From Candidatus Regiella insecticola LSR1 (lineage in GTDB: Bacteria; Pseudomonadota; Gammaproteobacteria; Enterobacterales; Enterobacteriaceae): a DNA stretch of 57,520 bases. The translations under genes and the position numbers were made by a program. The DNA is taken from NCBI RefSeq assembly GCF_000143625.1, contig NZ_GL379590.1:97326-154845 (forward strand), written 5' to 3'. Shown here one piece after another: positions 27,146 through 37,349 of this stretch. A model generated the notes under the pieces. That model worked only from the letters and a program-made list of their open reading frames with translations, did not search any database and was not told where the DNA came from. The stretch's first letter is position 1. Every line of letters starts with the position of its first letter.

Positions 27146-28339
27146 ATGAATAATCCTCTGCATAAATTAAAAATATTGCAACATCTGTTGCAGTCTCGTT
27201 TTCGACGTTTTCATTCACCTGAACAATTGCGTCAATGGCAGGAAAAACAAATCAAAAGCCATTTGACGTGGGTTTGTCGCCATTCCCCCTTTTATTATGA
27301 TTATCAGGGATGGGCGCTGGCAGATTTTCCATTGATGTCGAAAGCTAAAATGATGGAAAATTTTAATCAACTCAATACGTGCGGCCTTGATCGTGAAAAG
27401 CTTTTTGCGGTGGCTTGTCAAGCGGAGCAGACCCGTAATTTTAGTCAATCCCAGATTAATGGGATCACCGTTGGCCTGTCTTCGGGGACTTCGGGTCAGC
27501 GGGGGTTTTTTGGGGTCTCCAAAGCAGAATCACTGGAATGGGCCGGACGGATGCTCGGGCGCATGCTGCCTCAACTGCGTGGCAAGCATCGTATTGCATT
27601 ACTATTGCGAGCCAATAGTCCGCTGTACCAAACCATAAATCAAGGATCGGTGCAATTTTACTATGTTGACGTGACACAACCGCCTTCTCAGTGGTTATCA
27701 AGCCTGGAAAATTTCCGCCCTACCGTGCTAGTTGGAAGTGCTCAAGCTCTGCAGTTATGTGCCAGTCAACACTTGTCTTTACGGCCCCAATTGGTGATAT
27801 CCAGTGCTGAGGTGTTAACCCCTTCAGACAGAAAAACGCTAGCAATCCATTTTTCCTGTCCGATCCATGAAGTTTATCAGTGTACTGAAGGCTTTCTCGC
27901 TTGTACACACGCAGATGGGATCTTGCGTTGGAATGAAGATATGGTTCATGTTGAACCCTATTGGTTAACACCAGAGAAAACACATTATTCCCCCATCATC
28001 ACTGACTTTCGTCGACGTACTCAACCGATCATTCGCTATTTGCTGGATGATGTTATTGAAGCCGGTGATGACACTGGCGTGTTTAAGCCAATTCGCAGTA
28101 TTACCGGTCGTAGTGGTGACCAACTTCATTTACCTGCAAAAAACACATCGGAGAGGCTCTGTGTACTGTCTGATTTGATTTATCGAGCGATCACACCTTA
28201 AGTTCATCGGTTGCATTGGACTATCGGATAAGCCAACTGGATGATTGCCAGACACGGATAGAAAGTGATCGTCATCATCAAAAGATTGAGCAAGCATTGA
28301 AACAATTATTTTTTAGGTTAGGCGTGGCAGATCACATTA
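27146..28339 (+). pseudogene. F390-synthetase-like adenylate-forming enzyme, frameshifted and cut by IS
   Basis: ANL-type ligase related to coenzyme F390 synthetase and PaaK, which activates a carboxylate with ATP. The phosphate loop is GLSSGTSGQRGFFGVS near residue 112, the aromatic motif is VYQCTEGFLACT, and ITDFRRRTQPIIRYLLDD and SITGRSGDQLHLP are the hinge motifs. The first frame stops at 28201 (LIYRAITP). The next about 45 residues (SSVALDYRISQLDDCQTRIE...) continue in another frame and then run into IS copy E, so the gene has a one-base frameshift near 28195 and a lost 3' end. It starts 8 bp after the hydrolase gene. Most of the catalytic part is present, so residual function is possible but doubtful. 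Confidence 0.78.
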
Positions 28340-29249
28340 GACCTCTTCGGAAACTATCATTTATCTAATTTCCATGTTATAAATTGCAGCAATCAGATTA
28401 AATCTTAATCCAAAACGTTTTCGCCTGTTTCGATAACGGTCTGATACAATTTTAAATCTTTTAATCATACCAATGACATGTTCGTTTAATACACGCTGGC
28501 TTGATAACGCACGATTGTTGCGTTTATCTTCTTTTGTTAAGGGATTTTTCTTTGTCTTTTTCTTAGGCAACGCCGAGTTTGAATGAATCTTGCCAAGCCC
28601 TTGGTAACCTGTATCGGTAACTGTTTTGATGTCAGGATGTATTCGCACACCAGACTCCTTAAACAACCTAAAATCATGGCGCCTCCCATTCGTAAAGCTT
28701 GTACAGATGACTGCTTTACTTTTTTTATCAACGAGCACTTGTGTTTTTAAGGTGTGTCGTTTCTTTTTTCCTGAGTAAAACGGCTTTTGTTTTTTTGGGG
28801 ACGTTCAATCGGCGTTTCTGTGGCATCAATAAGAACCAGCTCATACTCCCTATCCCTTTTTAATACAGCTTTGCGTCCAGGTAGGGCAAAATCAGGATGC
28901 TTTATTAGCGTATTCTCTATCCATTTAATCGTTTCATAGCATGTGCTCTCACTCACGCCATAGCTTTGGCTGACATGAAAATAAGTGCGATATTCTCGTA
29001 TATACTCCAGTGCCATTAATAAGCGCTCTTCTAAACCCCGCTTGGGTTTCCGACCTCCCTTCCCTTGCTTACTCTTATCTGCTTCATTCAATATCTTTAT
29101 CATCTTTTCAAATGTACTGCGTTTAACACCCGTTAAGCGACGAAATTTTTCCTCTTCCAGTACTTTTATTACTTCATATTTCATGGCGGCTCCTTGTTCA
29201 GGAGTGTTTTACCAAAATTCTTATATGAATGCTAGTTTCCGAAGAGGTC
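28340..29249 (-). mobile_element. IS5-family insertion sequence, copy E
   Basis: 910 bp, TA on both sides. On its left is the 3' part of the adenylating-enzyme gene and on its right is the middle of cydB. Neither gene continues on the far side, so this copy marks a rearrangement junction rather than a simple insertion. Confidence 0.93.
28361..29184 (-). CDS. IS5-family transposase (copy E), frameshifted pair
   Basis: Frames 29184-28747 and 28738-28361, the same protein as copies B and C. Confidence 0.88.
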
Positions 29250-29984
29250 TAATGGATTAGAGGCAGCGCTGGTATTCACTACCGAAGTAATAACAAAACC
29301 ATCAATGCCCACTATCAGCCATATCCCGGCCAATAAAAAGGCGATAGACATTATTAAAGCCGAAATCTGCGCCGCCTGACAGGAACGCAAATACAATTCA
29401 CCTCGAGTCCGCATCTGCAAGTAAGTCGCCCCTTGAGTCACTAACATAGCTAAACTCACCACGCCAGCTAATAAACCAAAAGGATTGAGCAATTGAAAAA
29501 AATCACCGGTATAAAATAAACGAAGATAACTATCGATATAAAAGGGAACCCCTTGCAATAAGTTGCCAAAAATCACGCCAAACACCACCGCTGGAACTAA
29601 GCTACCCACGACAATCCCCCAATCCCATAGATTACGCCATCTAGGATGATCAAGTTTTGCGCGGTAATCAAAACCCACGGGACGAAAGAACAGCGCAGCT
29701 AATACCAACATCATTGTAATGTAAAAACCCGAAAACGCCGCCGCATAGACCATCGGCCAAGCAGCAAATAAAGCACCACCGGCAGTAACCAACCAAACTT
29801 GATTGCCTTCCCAGTGAGGAGCAATCGAATTGATCATAATACGGCGCTCAACATCAGTTTTACCGATAATGCGCAGTAAAATTCCCACGCCGATATCGAA
29901 TCCATCGGTAACAGCAAAACCGATGAGTAGCACCCCAATCAGCAGCCACCAAGCAAAACGCAATACTTCATAATCAAACAACAT
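29250..29984 (-). pseudogene. cydB: Cytochrome bd oxidase subunit II, 3' truncated
   Basis: The membrane subunit of the high-affinity quinol oxidase. About 240 residues of the usual 379 are present ([52 protein letters not shown]), then sequence breaks at IS copy E. The missing C-terminal third, with four membrane helices, is not found in the window. The ATG at 29984 lies about 30 bp after cydA, the normal operon order. Confidence 0.92.
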
Positions 29985-31439
29985 AAAATAGACTCCTAGC
30001 GGCTCTTACTGTGCTTTATATTACCGAAACCGAACTGCTTTTTTCAGGCGGGTATTCAAAATGATAACGCCCCGTTTTCAAGCTACTCGGCCCTAAGCGA
30101 GCAAATTTAAACATCAGATACATTTCCACTATTAAAAACAAAGTATATAGACCGCAAATGAGCGCCATAGAAAACCAAATATCGCTGGCATTCAACGAAG
30201 AATGCGCCATTGCGGTCGGCAAAACTTCACCAATCGCCCAAGGTTGACGACCATATTCAGAAACAAACCAACCGGCTTCCACGGCAATCCAAGGTAGCGG
30301 CAGCGCGTACAGTGCCGCCCAATGCACCCATTTTTTCTCTCCAATTTTGTCTCGCACCACACAATAAAAAGAAGCACCCATAACCAATAAAATGAGTAAC
30401 CCACAAGCGACCATAATGCGAAAACCAAAATAGAGTGGCAAAACAGGTGGAATCGAATTTTTAGTGGCCAGTTGAATCTGTTCTTCACTGGCATCGATGA
30501 CATTTGGCGCATATTGTTTCAACAATAGACCGTACCCCAAATCTTTTTTCGTTTCATTAAATGCTTGACGTATTGCCGGATCAGTCTCTCCGGCGCGTAA
30601 TGTCTCAAGCAAATGATAAGCTTGCATACCGTTACGAATACGTTTTTCATGTTGCAACATCAATTCACGCAAACCCAGCACCGGCTTATCCACTGAGCGG
30701 GTCGCAATTAAACCAAGGAGATAAGGAATTTGCAGGCTAAAAGCATTTTCCATTTTTTCTTGATTTGGGATGGCAAATAGCGTGAAGGGGGCTGGGTTTC
30801 CCATTCGGCTTCAATGGCGGCTAGTTTTGTTTTTTGTACATCCCCCATCTCATAACCCGATTCATCGCCTAAAACAATAACTGATAGCGTAGCTGCTATA
30901 CCAAAGCTAGCAGCGATGGCAAAGGAACGTTTGGCAAAGGGGATATCACGGCCTTTTAATAAATAATAAGAACTGATCGCCAATACAAACATGGCACCAG
31001 TCACATAACCTGCCGCAACGGTGTGGACAAATTTCACTTGAGCAACCGGATTAAACACCAGTTCAGAAAAACTGAGCATTTCCATCCGCATGGTTTCAAA
31101 GTTGAAATCAGAGGCGATTGGATTTTGCATCCAACCATTGGCAATGAGGATCCATAATGCCGAAAAGTTAGAGCCTAAAGCGACCAGCCAGGTCGCCGCC
31201 AAATGCTGATATTTGTTTAAACGATCCCAACCAAACAAAAATAGTCCCACAAAAGTCGATTCAAGAAAAAACGCCATTAAGCCTTCAATCGCTAAAGGCA
31301 CACCAAAAATATCGCCGACGTAATGTGAGAAATAAGACCAATTGGTGCCAAATTGGAACTCCATGGTTAACCCTGTCGCGACGCCTAAAGCAAAATTAAT
31401 CGCGAATAATTTACCCCAAAATTTCGTCATATCCTTATA

Positions 31440-32299
31440 TAGTGTCGTCACGTAATAAAAAATATATTATCATGTAACAAATAACGACAACTGTTGAGAT
31501 GATTCAATAATGAAAGATGATTCGGGAATGAATTTAGCCCATCGCCGCCACGATATATCCGATCATGTTTGGAGCCTATTGGAAGCTCATATCCCGGGGA
31601 GAAAAGGCACTTGGGGTGGCATAGCCAGAGATAACAGGCAGTTTATTAATGCTGTTTTCTGGATATTGAGAACCGGCGCTCCCTGGCGTGATTTACCGCC
31701 TGATTATGGCGGTTGGAAAAATACTCATCGCCGGTTTTGCCGCTGGCGTGACAAGGGGCTATGGGAGTCTCTGCTCGAAGCGCTGATTGTGGAGCCAGAT
31801 TTTGAATGGCTGATGATTGATGCCACTCATAGCAAAGTTCACCCTCATGCAGCAGGCGCAAAAGGCGGTAATCAGGATATGGAGCGCACAAAAGGGGGCT
31901 CAACAGTAAGATACATCTGGCCGTGGATGCGCATGGTATGCCGGTCAGAATTTTTATTACATCAGGTACCACAGCAGATTGTCAGCAAGCAACGAATTTA
32001 ACCAAAGGTATTGCAGCAGAATATCTGTTGGCTGACAAGGGCTATGACAGTGATAACATCATTAAAAAAGCAGAAGAAGCCGGCATGCAAATCGTAATAC
32101 CACCTAAAAAGAATCGTAAAATTCAACGTGAGTACGATAAAGCGCTCTACAAGCATCGACATCTCGTGGAAAATGCTTTTCTGCACCTAAAGCGCTGGCG
32201 AGGTATTGCTACTCGTTATGCAAAAAATACCTCCTCTTTTCTCGCTGCTGTACAAATACGATGCCTTGCTCTATGGCTCAAAATTTCATGACGACACTA
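31440..32299 (+). mobile_element. IS5-family insertion sequence, second type (in cydA)
   Basis: 860 bp, ends TAGTGTCGTCA / TGACGACACTA, flanked by a 4-bp duplication TATA (31436-31439 and 32300-32303). Removing it with one TATA restores the cydA codons CAA ATC TAT AAG GAT exactly. Unrelated in sequence to copies A-E. Confidence 0.93.
31510..32291 (+). CDS. IS5-family transposase, two frames (cydA element)
   Basis: The first frame (31510-32001) has the helical N-terminal domain ([38 protein letters not shown]) and the first Asp ([18 protein letters not shown]). The second frame (31923-32291) has [26 protein letters not shown] and [19 protein letters not shown] with the Glu. The frames join through a -1 shift at AAAAGGGGGC near 31900, restoring [14 protein letters not shown]. 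Split reading is usual for this IS5 subgroup, so it is likely functional. Confidence 0.88.
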
Positions 32300-32547
32300 T
32301 ATAGATTTGCTTGCCGGATAACACATAAACGGTTTCCATGATGGCCAGTAAAAACGCCAACCCCAGCGTTAAAGGAATAAAAAGGAAATGGTACATGGCG
32401 GTTAAGGCAAACTGTAATCGTGAAAGCTCCTCAATATCTAACATTTTTACTCCTCTCTCCTGGTGAAGGCTTCATCATAAACCGGTAAAGCATCAATTCA
32501 GTATTATAATAATATGTATTAGTTTAAATATAATTTCGAACAGACTC

Positions 32548-34611
32548 TTACAACTCTCTTTGCTCCAACGCTTTTAAATAATCATAAATCGCCATTTGGG
32601 CACGTATTTTTCGTTTATTGCCACGAGGTACATAACGATTGCTCATTTCTTTATCAAGATAACGTGCTCTCACGGTGTCGCTAAAAAGTAGGTCTAAAAT
32701 AGCCAATACTCTTTGCTTTAGCCATAAATCGAACAAAGGCACCGCCACCTCAATACGATAATCAATATTTCGGGTCATCCAGTCCGCTGATGATAAATAA
32801 ACCAAGGTGTTACCTTTATTTTCAAATACGTAGACACGGTCATGTTCTAAAAAACGATCCACAATACTGATCGCTTGAATATTTTCACTGACACCCGGTA
32901 CATTAGGTACCAATGAACATATTCCACGTATCAGTAAGCAAACTTTCACACCCGCCTGCGATGCCTCGTATAATTTATCGATCAGGCCATTATCAACTAA
33001 ATTATTGATTTTTAATTTAATGGCAGCATTTTGACCCTTTTTAGCATGAGAAATTTCTTGATCGATCAATTGATATAATTTTGACCGCGAATTTTGTGGT
33101 GAAACAATTAGATGATCAAATATCACCGGCCGATAAGGATTTTCTATAAAACTAAAGACACGACGCACTTCATTAGTAATACGCGCATCCGCCGTTAGTA
33201 AAGAATAATCGGTATAAAGCCGGGCGGTTTTTTCGTTGAAGTTACCGGTACCAATATGGGCATATCTGATAATTTTTTTATCTTCACGGCGAGATATCAA
33301 AAATAGTTTGGCATGAATTTTTAAGCCAGGAGCAGAGAATATAACGTGTACCCCCGCTGCCGTTAGGCTTTTCGCCCAATAGATATTGGCTTCTTCATCA
33401 AAACGCGCTTGTAGTTCAACCACGACCGTCACTTTTTTACCGTTATGGGCGGCATAGATCATCGAGTCAATAATGCGTGAATCTTTAGCCACGCGATAAA
33501 TATTGATTTTAATCGCAATGACATTAGGGTCAAATGAAGCTTCATGCAGTAGTTCTAATACATGTTCAAAAGTATGATAGGGGTAATACAACAACACGTC
33601 TTTTTCACGAATAGCATCAAAAGTATTGCGAAATTGATTAAATCGATTATGCCGTAAACAAGGCATCGGGGGATAAAGCAGGTTACTTTTGCCGATATTG
33701 GGAAAACACATAAAATCTTTCAAGTTGTGGTAACGTCCCCCTGCAATCACCGAGTCATAATTGGAAATCGCTAAATTTTCACACAGTGATTTCATCATCT
33801 CATTCGGCATATCTTTTTGATAAACAAAGCGTACCGGCTCTGCCGTTAGGCGCTTTTTTAGACTCGATGACATCAGTTCTAATAGGCTGGATTCCATTTC
33901 AGTAACCAAATCATATTCCGCATCGCGCGTCATTTTCATCGAATAGGCGTTTAATTTATCGTAATCGAAAAATCCTTTAAAAATTTCGTCAAGACAATAA
34001 CGCAAGATGTTATCGAGTAAAATAATCGGCTTGCGTCGCCGCGGGGCCTCTGGTGGTAACTTCACAAAACGGGGCACCTTGTCTGCTGGGATTTCTAGCA
34101 GTGCGTATTCCGTCTGTTGCCCTTTAATTATTTCAATCGCCAAATAAGTAGAGTCATCCTTTAAAAATCGGACTAATTTTGTGTCTTGATTAATCAGAAT
34201 CGGCGTGACATGTTGACGTAAAGCGTGCTTAAAATATTGCCGCAACCAGGTTTGTTGATTTTCTGAAATTTGTCGTTCATTAACCAAAAATATGTGCTTA
34301 CGCGCCATTTCTAACAATAGATCGTTATACAAATTATCAAATGCCTGCTCAGCTTGAACGACTTTGGCCTGAATTTTTTTCAATAAATGGCGAGAGGCTA
34401 TACGCGAACCCTGTTCTTTGCTGATTAAAATGCGCTTTTTTAACTCAGCAAAACGCACTTTATAAAACTCGTCCAGATTGTTGGAATAAATGCCAAGATA
34501 ACGCATTCGTTCAATCAAAGGGTTGCTGTGATCAGCCGCTTCCTGAAGCACTCGTTCATTAAAAGATAACCAGCTCAGTTCTTTCTCGGTGTAGAGCTTT
34601 TCCTGATTCAT
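32548..34611 (-). CDS. ppk: Polyphosphate kinase
   Basis: Reversibly polymerises the gamma phosphate of ATP into polyphosphate. 687 aa, against 688 in E. coli. The N-terminal domain starts [20 protein letters not shown]. The two catalytic histidines are in [15 protein letters not shown] and [20 protein letters not shown], 19 residues apart as in E. coli. The C-terminal domains end [20 protein letters not shown]. The ATG follows a weak purine stretch. The usual downstream partner, exopolyphosphatase ppx, is absent: cydA follows instead. Intact. Confidence 0.95.
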   Translation of the reverse strand: MNQEKLYTEKELSWLSFNERVLQEAADHSNPLIERMRYLGIYSNNLDEFYKVRFAELKKRILISKEQGSRIASRHLLKKIQAKVVQAEQAFDNLYNDLLLEMARKHIFLVNERQISENQQTWLRQYFKHALRQHVTPILINQDTKLVRFLKDDSTYLAIEIIKGQQTEYALLEIPADKVPRFVKLPPEAPRRRKPIILLDNILRYCLDEIFKGFFDYDKLNAYSMKMTRDAEYDLVTEMESSLLELMSSSLKKRLTAEPVRFVYQKDMPNEMMKSLCENLAISNYDSVIAGGRYHNLKDFMCFPNIGKSNLLYPPMPCLRHNRFNQFRNTFDAIREKDVLLYYPYHTFEHVLELLHEASFDPNVIAIKINIYRVAKDSRIIDSMIYAAHNGKKVTVVVELQARFDEEANIYWAKSLTAAGVHVIFSAPGLKIHAKLFLISRREDKKIIRYAHIGTGNFNEKTARLYTDYSLLTADARITNEVRRVFSFIENPYRPVIFDHLIVSPQNSRSKLYQLIDQEISHAKKGQNAAIKLKINNLVDNGLIDKLYEASQAGVKVCLLIRGICSLVPNVPGVSENIQAISIVDRFLEHDRVYVFENKGNTLVYLSSADWMTRNIDYRIEVAVPLFDLWLKQRVLAILDLLFSDTVRARYLDKEMSNRYVPRGNKRKIRAQMAIYDYLKALEQREL

Positions 34612-34628
34612 AGCGACTCCATATAATA

Positions 34629-34671
34629 GAAACCTACTGCGTATACGAACTAGGGTTTCGAAAGAGGTCTA
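34629..34671. repeat. R4 minimal element
   Basis: AAACCTACTGCGTA at the left and ACTAGGGTTTCGAAAGAGGT at the right resemble the two ends of R4 with the interior deleted. It ends GGTCTAAT like the IS5-type copies. Confidence 0.45.
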
Positions 34672-34674
34672 ATG

Positions 34675-34783
34675 ATCGGTGCCTTTCAAGTTACGGCGGC
34701 GTTGGCAGCGATCACTCATCCTCCGTCATGTACCGATTCGATTGATTGCTGCCTTGCCGTAACTCGAAATTCATTGGGTATAT
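34675..34783. repeat. R2 repeat
   Basis: TGCCTTTCAAGTTACGGCGG to CTTGCCGTAACTCGAAATTC and ATTGGGTATA. The right end is inside the last codons of radA. Confidence 0.85.
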
Positions 34784-36165
34784 AAATCCTCTAATAAGGA
34801 CAGTGTATCTGCCAATTTTTTCATGCCAAATACCTTCATATTGGCTACTTCTTTTTTGGGAATATTAGCGTAAGGCACGATGGCGCGCTTAAAACCGTGT
34901 TTGGCAGCTTCCGAGATCCGTTCTTGTCCATTGGGTACTGGGCGAATTTCTCCTGCCAAACCTACCTCGCCAAATACCACCAAATCTTTTGGCAATGGAC
35001 GATCTTTTAAACTAGAAATTAAGGCCAGCAAGAGAGCCAGATCGGCACTGGTTTCCGTGACTTTCACCCCACCGACAACATTGACGAATACATCTTGATT
35101 CGACATTTGTAAACCACCATGGCGATGCAACACTGCCAATAATATCGCTAGGCGATTTTGCTCTAACCCTACGGCGACACGGCGGGGATTAGCCAGCATG
35201 GACTGATCGACCAGTGCCTGGATCTCAACTAATAACGGGCGAGTGCCTTCCCAAACGACCATGATTGAGCTGCCGGCGGTAATTTCATCTCCTCGACGGA
35301 GGAAAATAGCAGAAGGATTATTCACCTCACGCAATCCCTGCTCTGTCATGGCAAAAACGCCTAATTCATTAACCGCGCCAAAGCGATTTTTATGACTGCG
35401 AAGCGTACGAAAGCGAGCATCACTATCACCATCGAGCATCACTGAACAATCAATACAATGCTCTAGTACTTTAGGCCCAGCCAGTGCGCCGTCTTTAGTA
35501 ACGTGGCCTACCATTACAATAGCGATACCCTGTGTCTTGGCAAAACGGGTTAGATAAGCCGCGGTCTCACGCACTTGTGCCACACTGCCCGGTGAAGATT
35601 GAATATCTGAAATGTGCATGACTTGAATCGAATCGATAACAATGAGTTTTGGCTGTTCGTGCTCGGCAATTAAGCAAATTTGTTCAATGCTGGTTTCAGA
35701 TAGCAAATTCAGATTTGCCGTAGGTAAATTAAGACGGTGAGCGCGCATGGCTATTTGTTGTAACGATTCTTCGCCGGTGACATAAAGGGTTTTCATATTG
35801 ATGGCAAGCTGGCACAGTGTTTGTAACAACAGAGTGCTTTTCCCCGCACCAGGGTTTCCTCCAATCAGAATAGTACTGCCTGGTACTACTCCGCCGCCCA
35901 ATACTCGATCAAATTCTTGAAATCCAGTAGAAAAACGAGGAAGTTCAGCAAGATCGATGTCTGAGAGTTTTTGTACCTGATTATGGTTTATCCCTGATTT
36001 TCCAGCGTAACCGACAAAACGTTGACGGCCAGGAGAGGAAACCTCTGCCAACCGCACTTCACTGATATTATTCCAAGCATGACAAGCGCTACACTGCCCT
36101 TGCCAACGTGGATAATCGGTACCACATCCATTGCAGACAAATACCCGTTTTGCGACTTTAGCCAC
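34771..36165 (-). CDS. radA: DNA repair protein RadA
   Basis: RecA-like ATPase for branch migration in recombination. The N-terminal zinc finger is FVCNGCGTDYPRWQGQCSAC, the Walker A is IGGNPGAGKSTLLLQT, the RadA-specific motif is RSHKNRFGAVNELG, and a Lon-protease-like C-terminal domain follows (VFVNVVGGVKVTETSADL). 464 aa, normal. The final YTQ and stop are encoded by the R2 end (TATACCCAATGA), so the repeat sits right at the natural end of the gene. It is flanked by repeats on both sides and its usual neighbour serB is absent. Confidence 0.95.
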   Translation of the reverse strand: MAKVAKRVFVCNGCGTDYPRWQGQCSACHAWNNISEVRLAEVSSPGRQRFVGYAGKSGINHNQVQKLSDIDLAELPRFSTGFQEFDRVLGGGVVPGSTILIGGNPGAGKSTLLLQTLCQLAINMKTLYVTGEESLQQIAMRAHRLNLPTANLNLLSETSIEQICLIAEHEQPKLIVIDSIQVMHISDIQSSPGSVAQVRETAAYLTRFAKTQGIAIVMVGHVTKDGALAGPKVLEHCIDCSVMLDGDSDARFRTLRSHKNRFGAVNELGVFAMTEQGLREVNNPSAIFLRRGDEITAGSSIMVVWEGTRPLLVEIQALVDQSMLANPRRVAVGLEQNRLAILLAVLHRHGGLQMSNQDVFVNVVGGVKVTETSADLALLLALISSLKDRPLPKDLVVFGEVGLAGEIRPVPNGQERISEAAKHGFKRAIVPYANIPKKEVANMKVFGMKKLADTLSLLEDLYTQ

Positions 36166-36205
36166 AGTGTTACCTCAATTGAGCTTCGCTAAAAAAGATT
36201 TCGAA

Positions 36206-36258
36206 TATACCCTCGCCTTTGAAGCCATCTTGCCGTAACTCGAAATTCATTGGGTATA
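36206..36258. repeat. R1/R2 hybrid mini-repeat
   Basis: 53 bp: TATACCCTCGCCTTTGAAGC from R1 joins CTTGCCGTAACTCGAAATTC and ATTGGGTATA from R2. Confidence 0.7.
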
Positions 36259-36270
36259 GACGCTTAGCAC

Positions 36271-37113
36271 CTATTTAAATCCCTTTTCACGTTTGATTAA
36301 ATTATAAGCAGCTTGAATTTCTTGTGTTTTTTCTTTTGCCATTCTCATCATTTCAGGAGGTAAACCTTTTGCGATGAGTTTGTCAGGATGATGTTCGCTC
36401 ATCAATTTTCTATAAGCCCGTTTAACAGCAACATAGTTATCGCTATTTTTTACCCCTAGCACTTTACAAGCATCGGCTAATGTAGGCTCTCGAGCCGTTT
36501 GCCTGAAATTGCCTTGTCGATCCCCTTGATTACCTTCTCCTTGATATTGCCATCCCCCTTCATGATAAAATTGGCGTCCTCCTTCCATTGTATTAATCAA
36601 TTGCTCAAACTGAGCAGAAGAAATTCCCAGCTCTTCAGCAATAGTCTTTAATACCTTCCGTTCACTAGGATGAAGAAAACCATCTGAAAAAGCAGCCTGA
36701 AACTGAATTTCTAAAAATATTCTGATTAAATCAAAACGCCCAAAACAAATACGACGTAATTCTTGCAACTTTTCTCGTAACAGAAATTGACTTTCTTTAC
36801 CTTCACGGAAAGCACGTTGTGCGGCTATACGTGCTTCACCGTGCAGTTGCATCCGTTCCATCAACTGATTGGCTAGCTGAATATCAAGCTCAGTCACCCG
36901 CCCTTTAGCTTTACTTACATGCCCCATCACTTGAAAAGTGCAACGAAAAAAGAGTGATTGTCGTACTTGTTGACTGGTGAAAAAGCCACTACGCCCAGCA
37001 TTTCTGGCTTTATCCACCGTATGGCCAACAAGTAATCCCAATAATATCCCCCAGAAACCAATACCAGACATTAATCCTAATATCAGACCGAGCAGTTTTC
37101 CCCAATGCGGCAT
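36271..37113 (-). CDS. djlA: Co-chaperone DjlA
   Basis: Inner-membrane DnaJ-type partner of DnaK. The N-terminal membrane anchor is [20 protein letters not shown], with the Gly-rich helix typical of DjlA. A TerB-like middle domain follows (residues about 55-180), and the C-terminal J domain has [17 protein letters not shown] with the HPD motif. 280 aa against 271 in E. coli; the linker before the J domain is Gln/Gly-rich ([18 protein letters not shown]). It is divergent from lptD as in other enterics. Confidence 0.94.
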   Translation of the reverse strand: MPHWGKLLGLILGLMSGIGFWGILLGLLVGHTVDKARNAGRSGFFTSQQVRQSLFFRCTFQVMGHVSKAKGRVTELDIQLANQLMERMQLHGEARIAAQRAFREGKESQFLLREKLQELRRICFGRFDLIRIFLEIQFQAAFSDGFLHPSERKVLKTIAEELGISSAQFEQLINTMEGGRQFYHEGGWQYQGEGNQGDRQGNFRQTAREPTLADACKVLGVKNSDNYVAVKRAYRKLMSEHHPDKLIAKGLPPEMMRMAKEKTQEIQAAYNLIKREKGFK

Positions 37114-37182
37114 AGGCTCCTCATATTCATTATGCTCTAAGCCAAAATTTCCATTATCATACTCGGCATCTCGTTGATAACC

Positions 37183-37289
37183 TATACCCTTCGCCTTTGA
37201 TGTTGGCTGCGAGTGTTCGCCGAATCACGTAGTAGTCTACGCTCATCGGGTCTCACGCCCTGGCCGCAGCTTAAAAGACGAAGGGTATA
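37183..37289. repeat. R1 hairpin repeat
   Basis: TATACCCTTCGCCTTTGATG to GACGAAGGGTATA; slightly shortened. It fills the djlA-lptD divergent promoter region, leaving about 60 bp before lptD. Confidence 0.85.
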
Positions 37290-37349
37290 ACGACAAAAGC
37301 GACAAAAAATGGCCAAATTTAACCCTAGTGCAAGGATGATGAGTAAAAT

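Larger units (their letters stand above)
30016..32444 (-). pseudogene. cydA: Cytochrome bd oxidase subunit I, interrupted by IS and frameshifted
   Basis: Heme-binding quinol oxidase subunit, in three pieces. The start (32444-32300, [20 protein letters not shown] to VLSGKQIY) follows AGGAGTAAAA. The 860-bp IS5-type element then enters between IY and KDMTKFWGK. The second piece (31439 to about 30790) runs [20 protein letters not shown] to [11 protein letters not shown] one-base change in a run of five G (plus strand, near 30790) shifts the frame, and the third piece ([11 protein letters not shown] to GRYHFEYPPEK) ends at 30016. Two independent lesions mean cytochrome bd is certainly lost. The rest of the sequence is still very like enteric CydA, so decay is recent. 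Confidence 0.95.
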
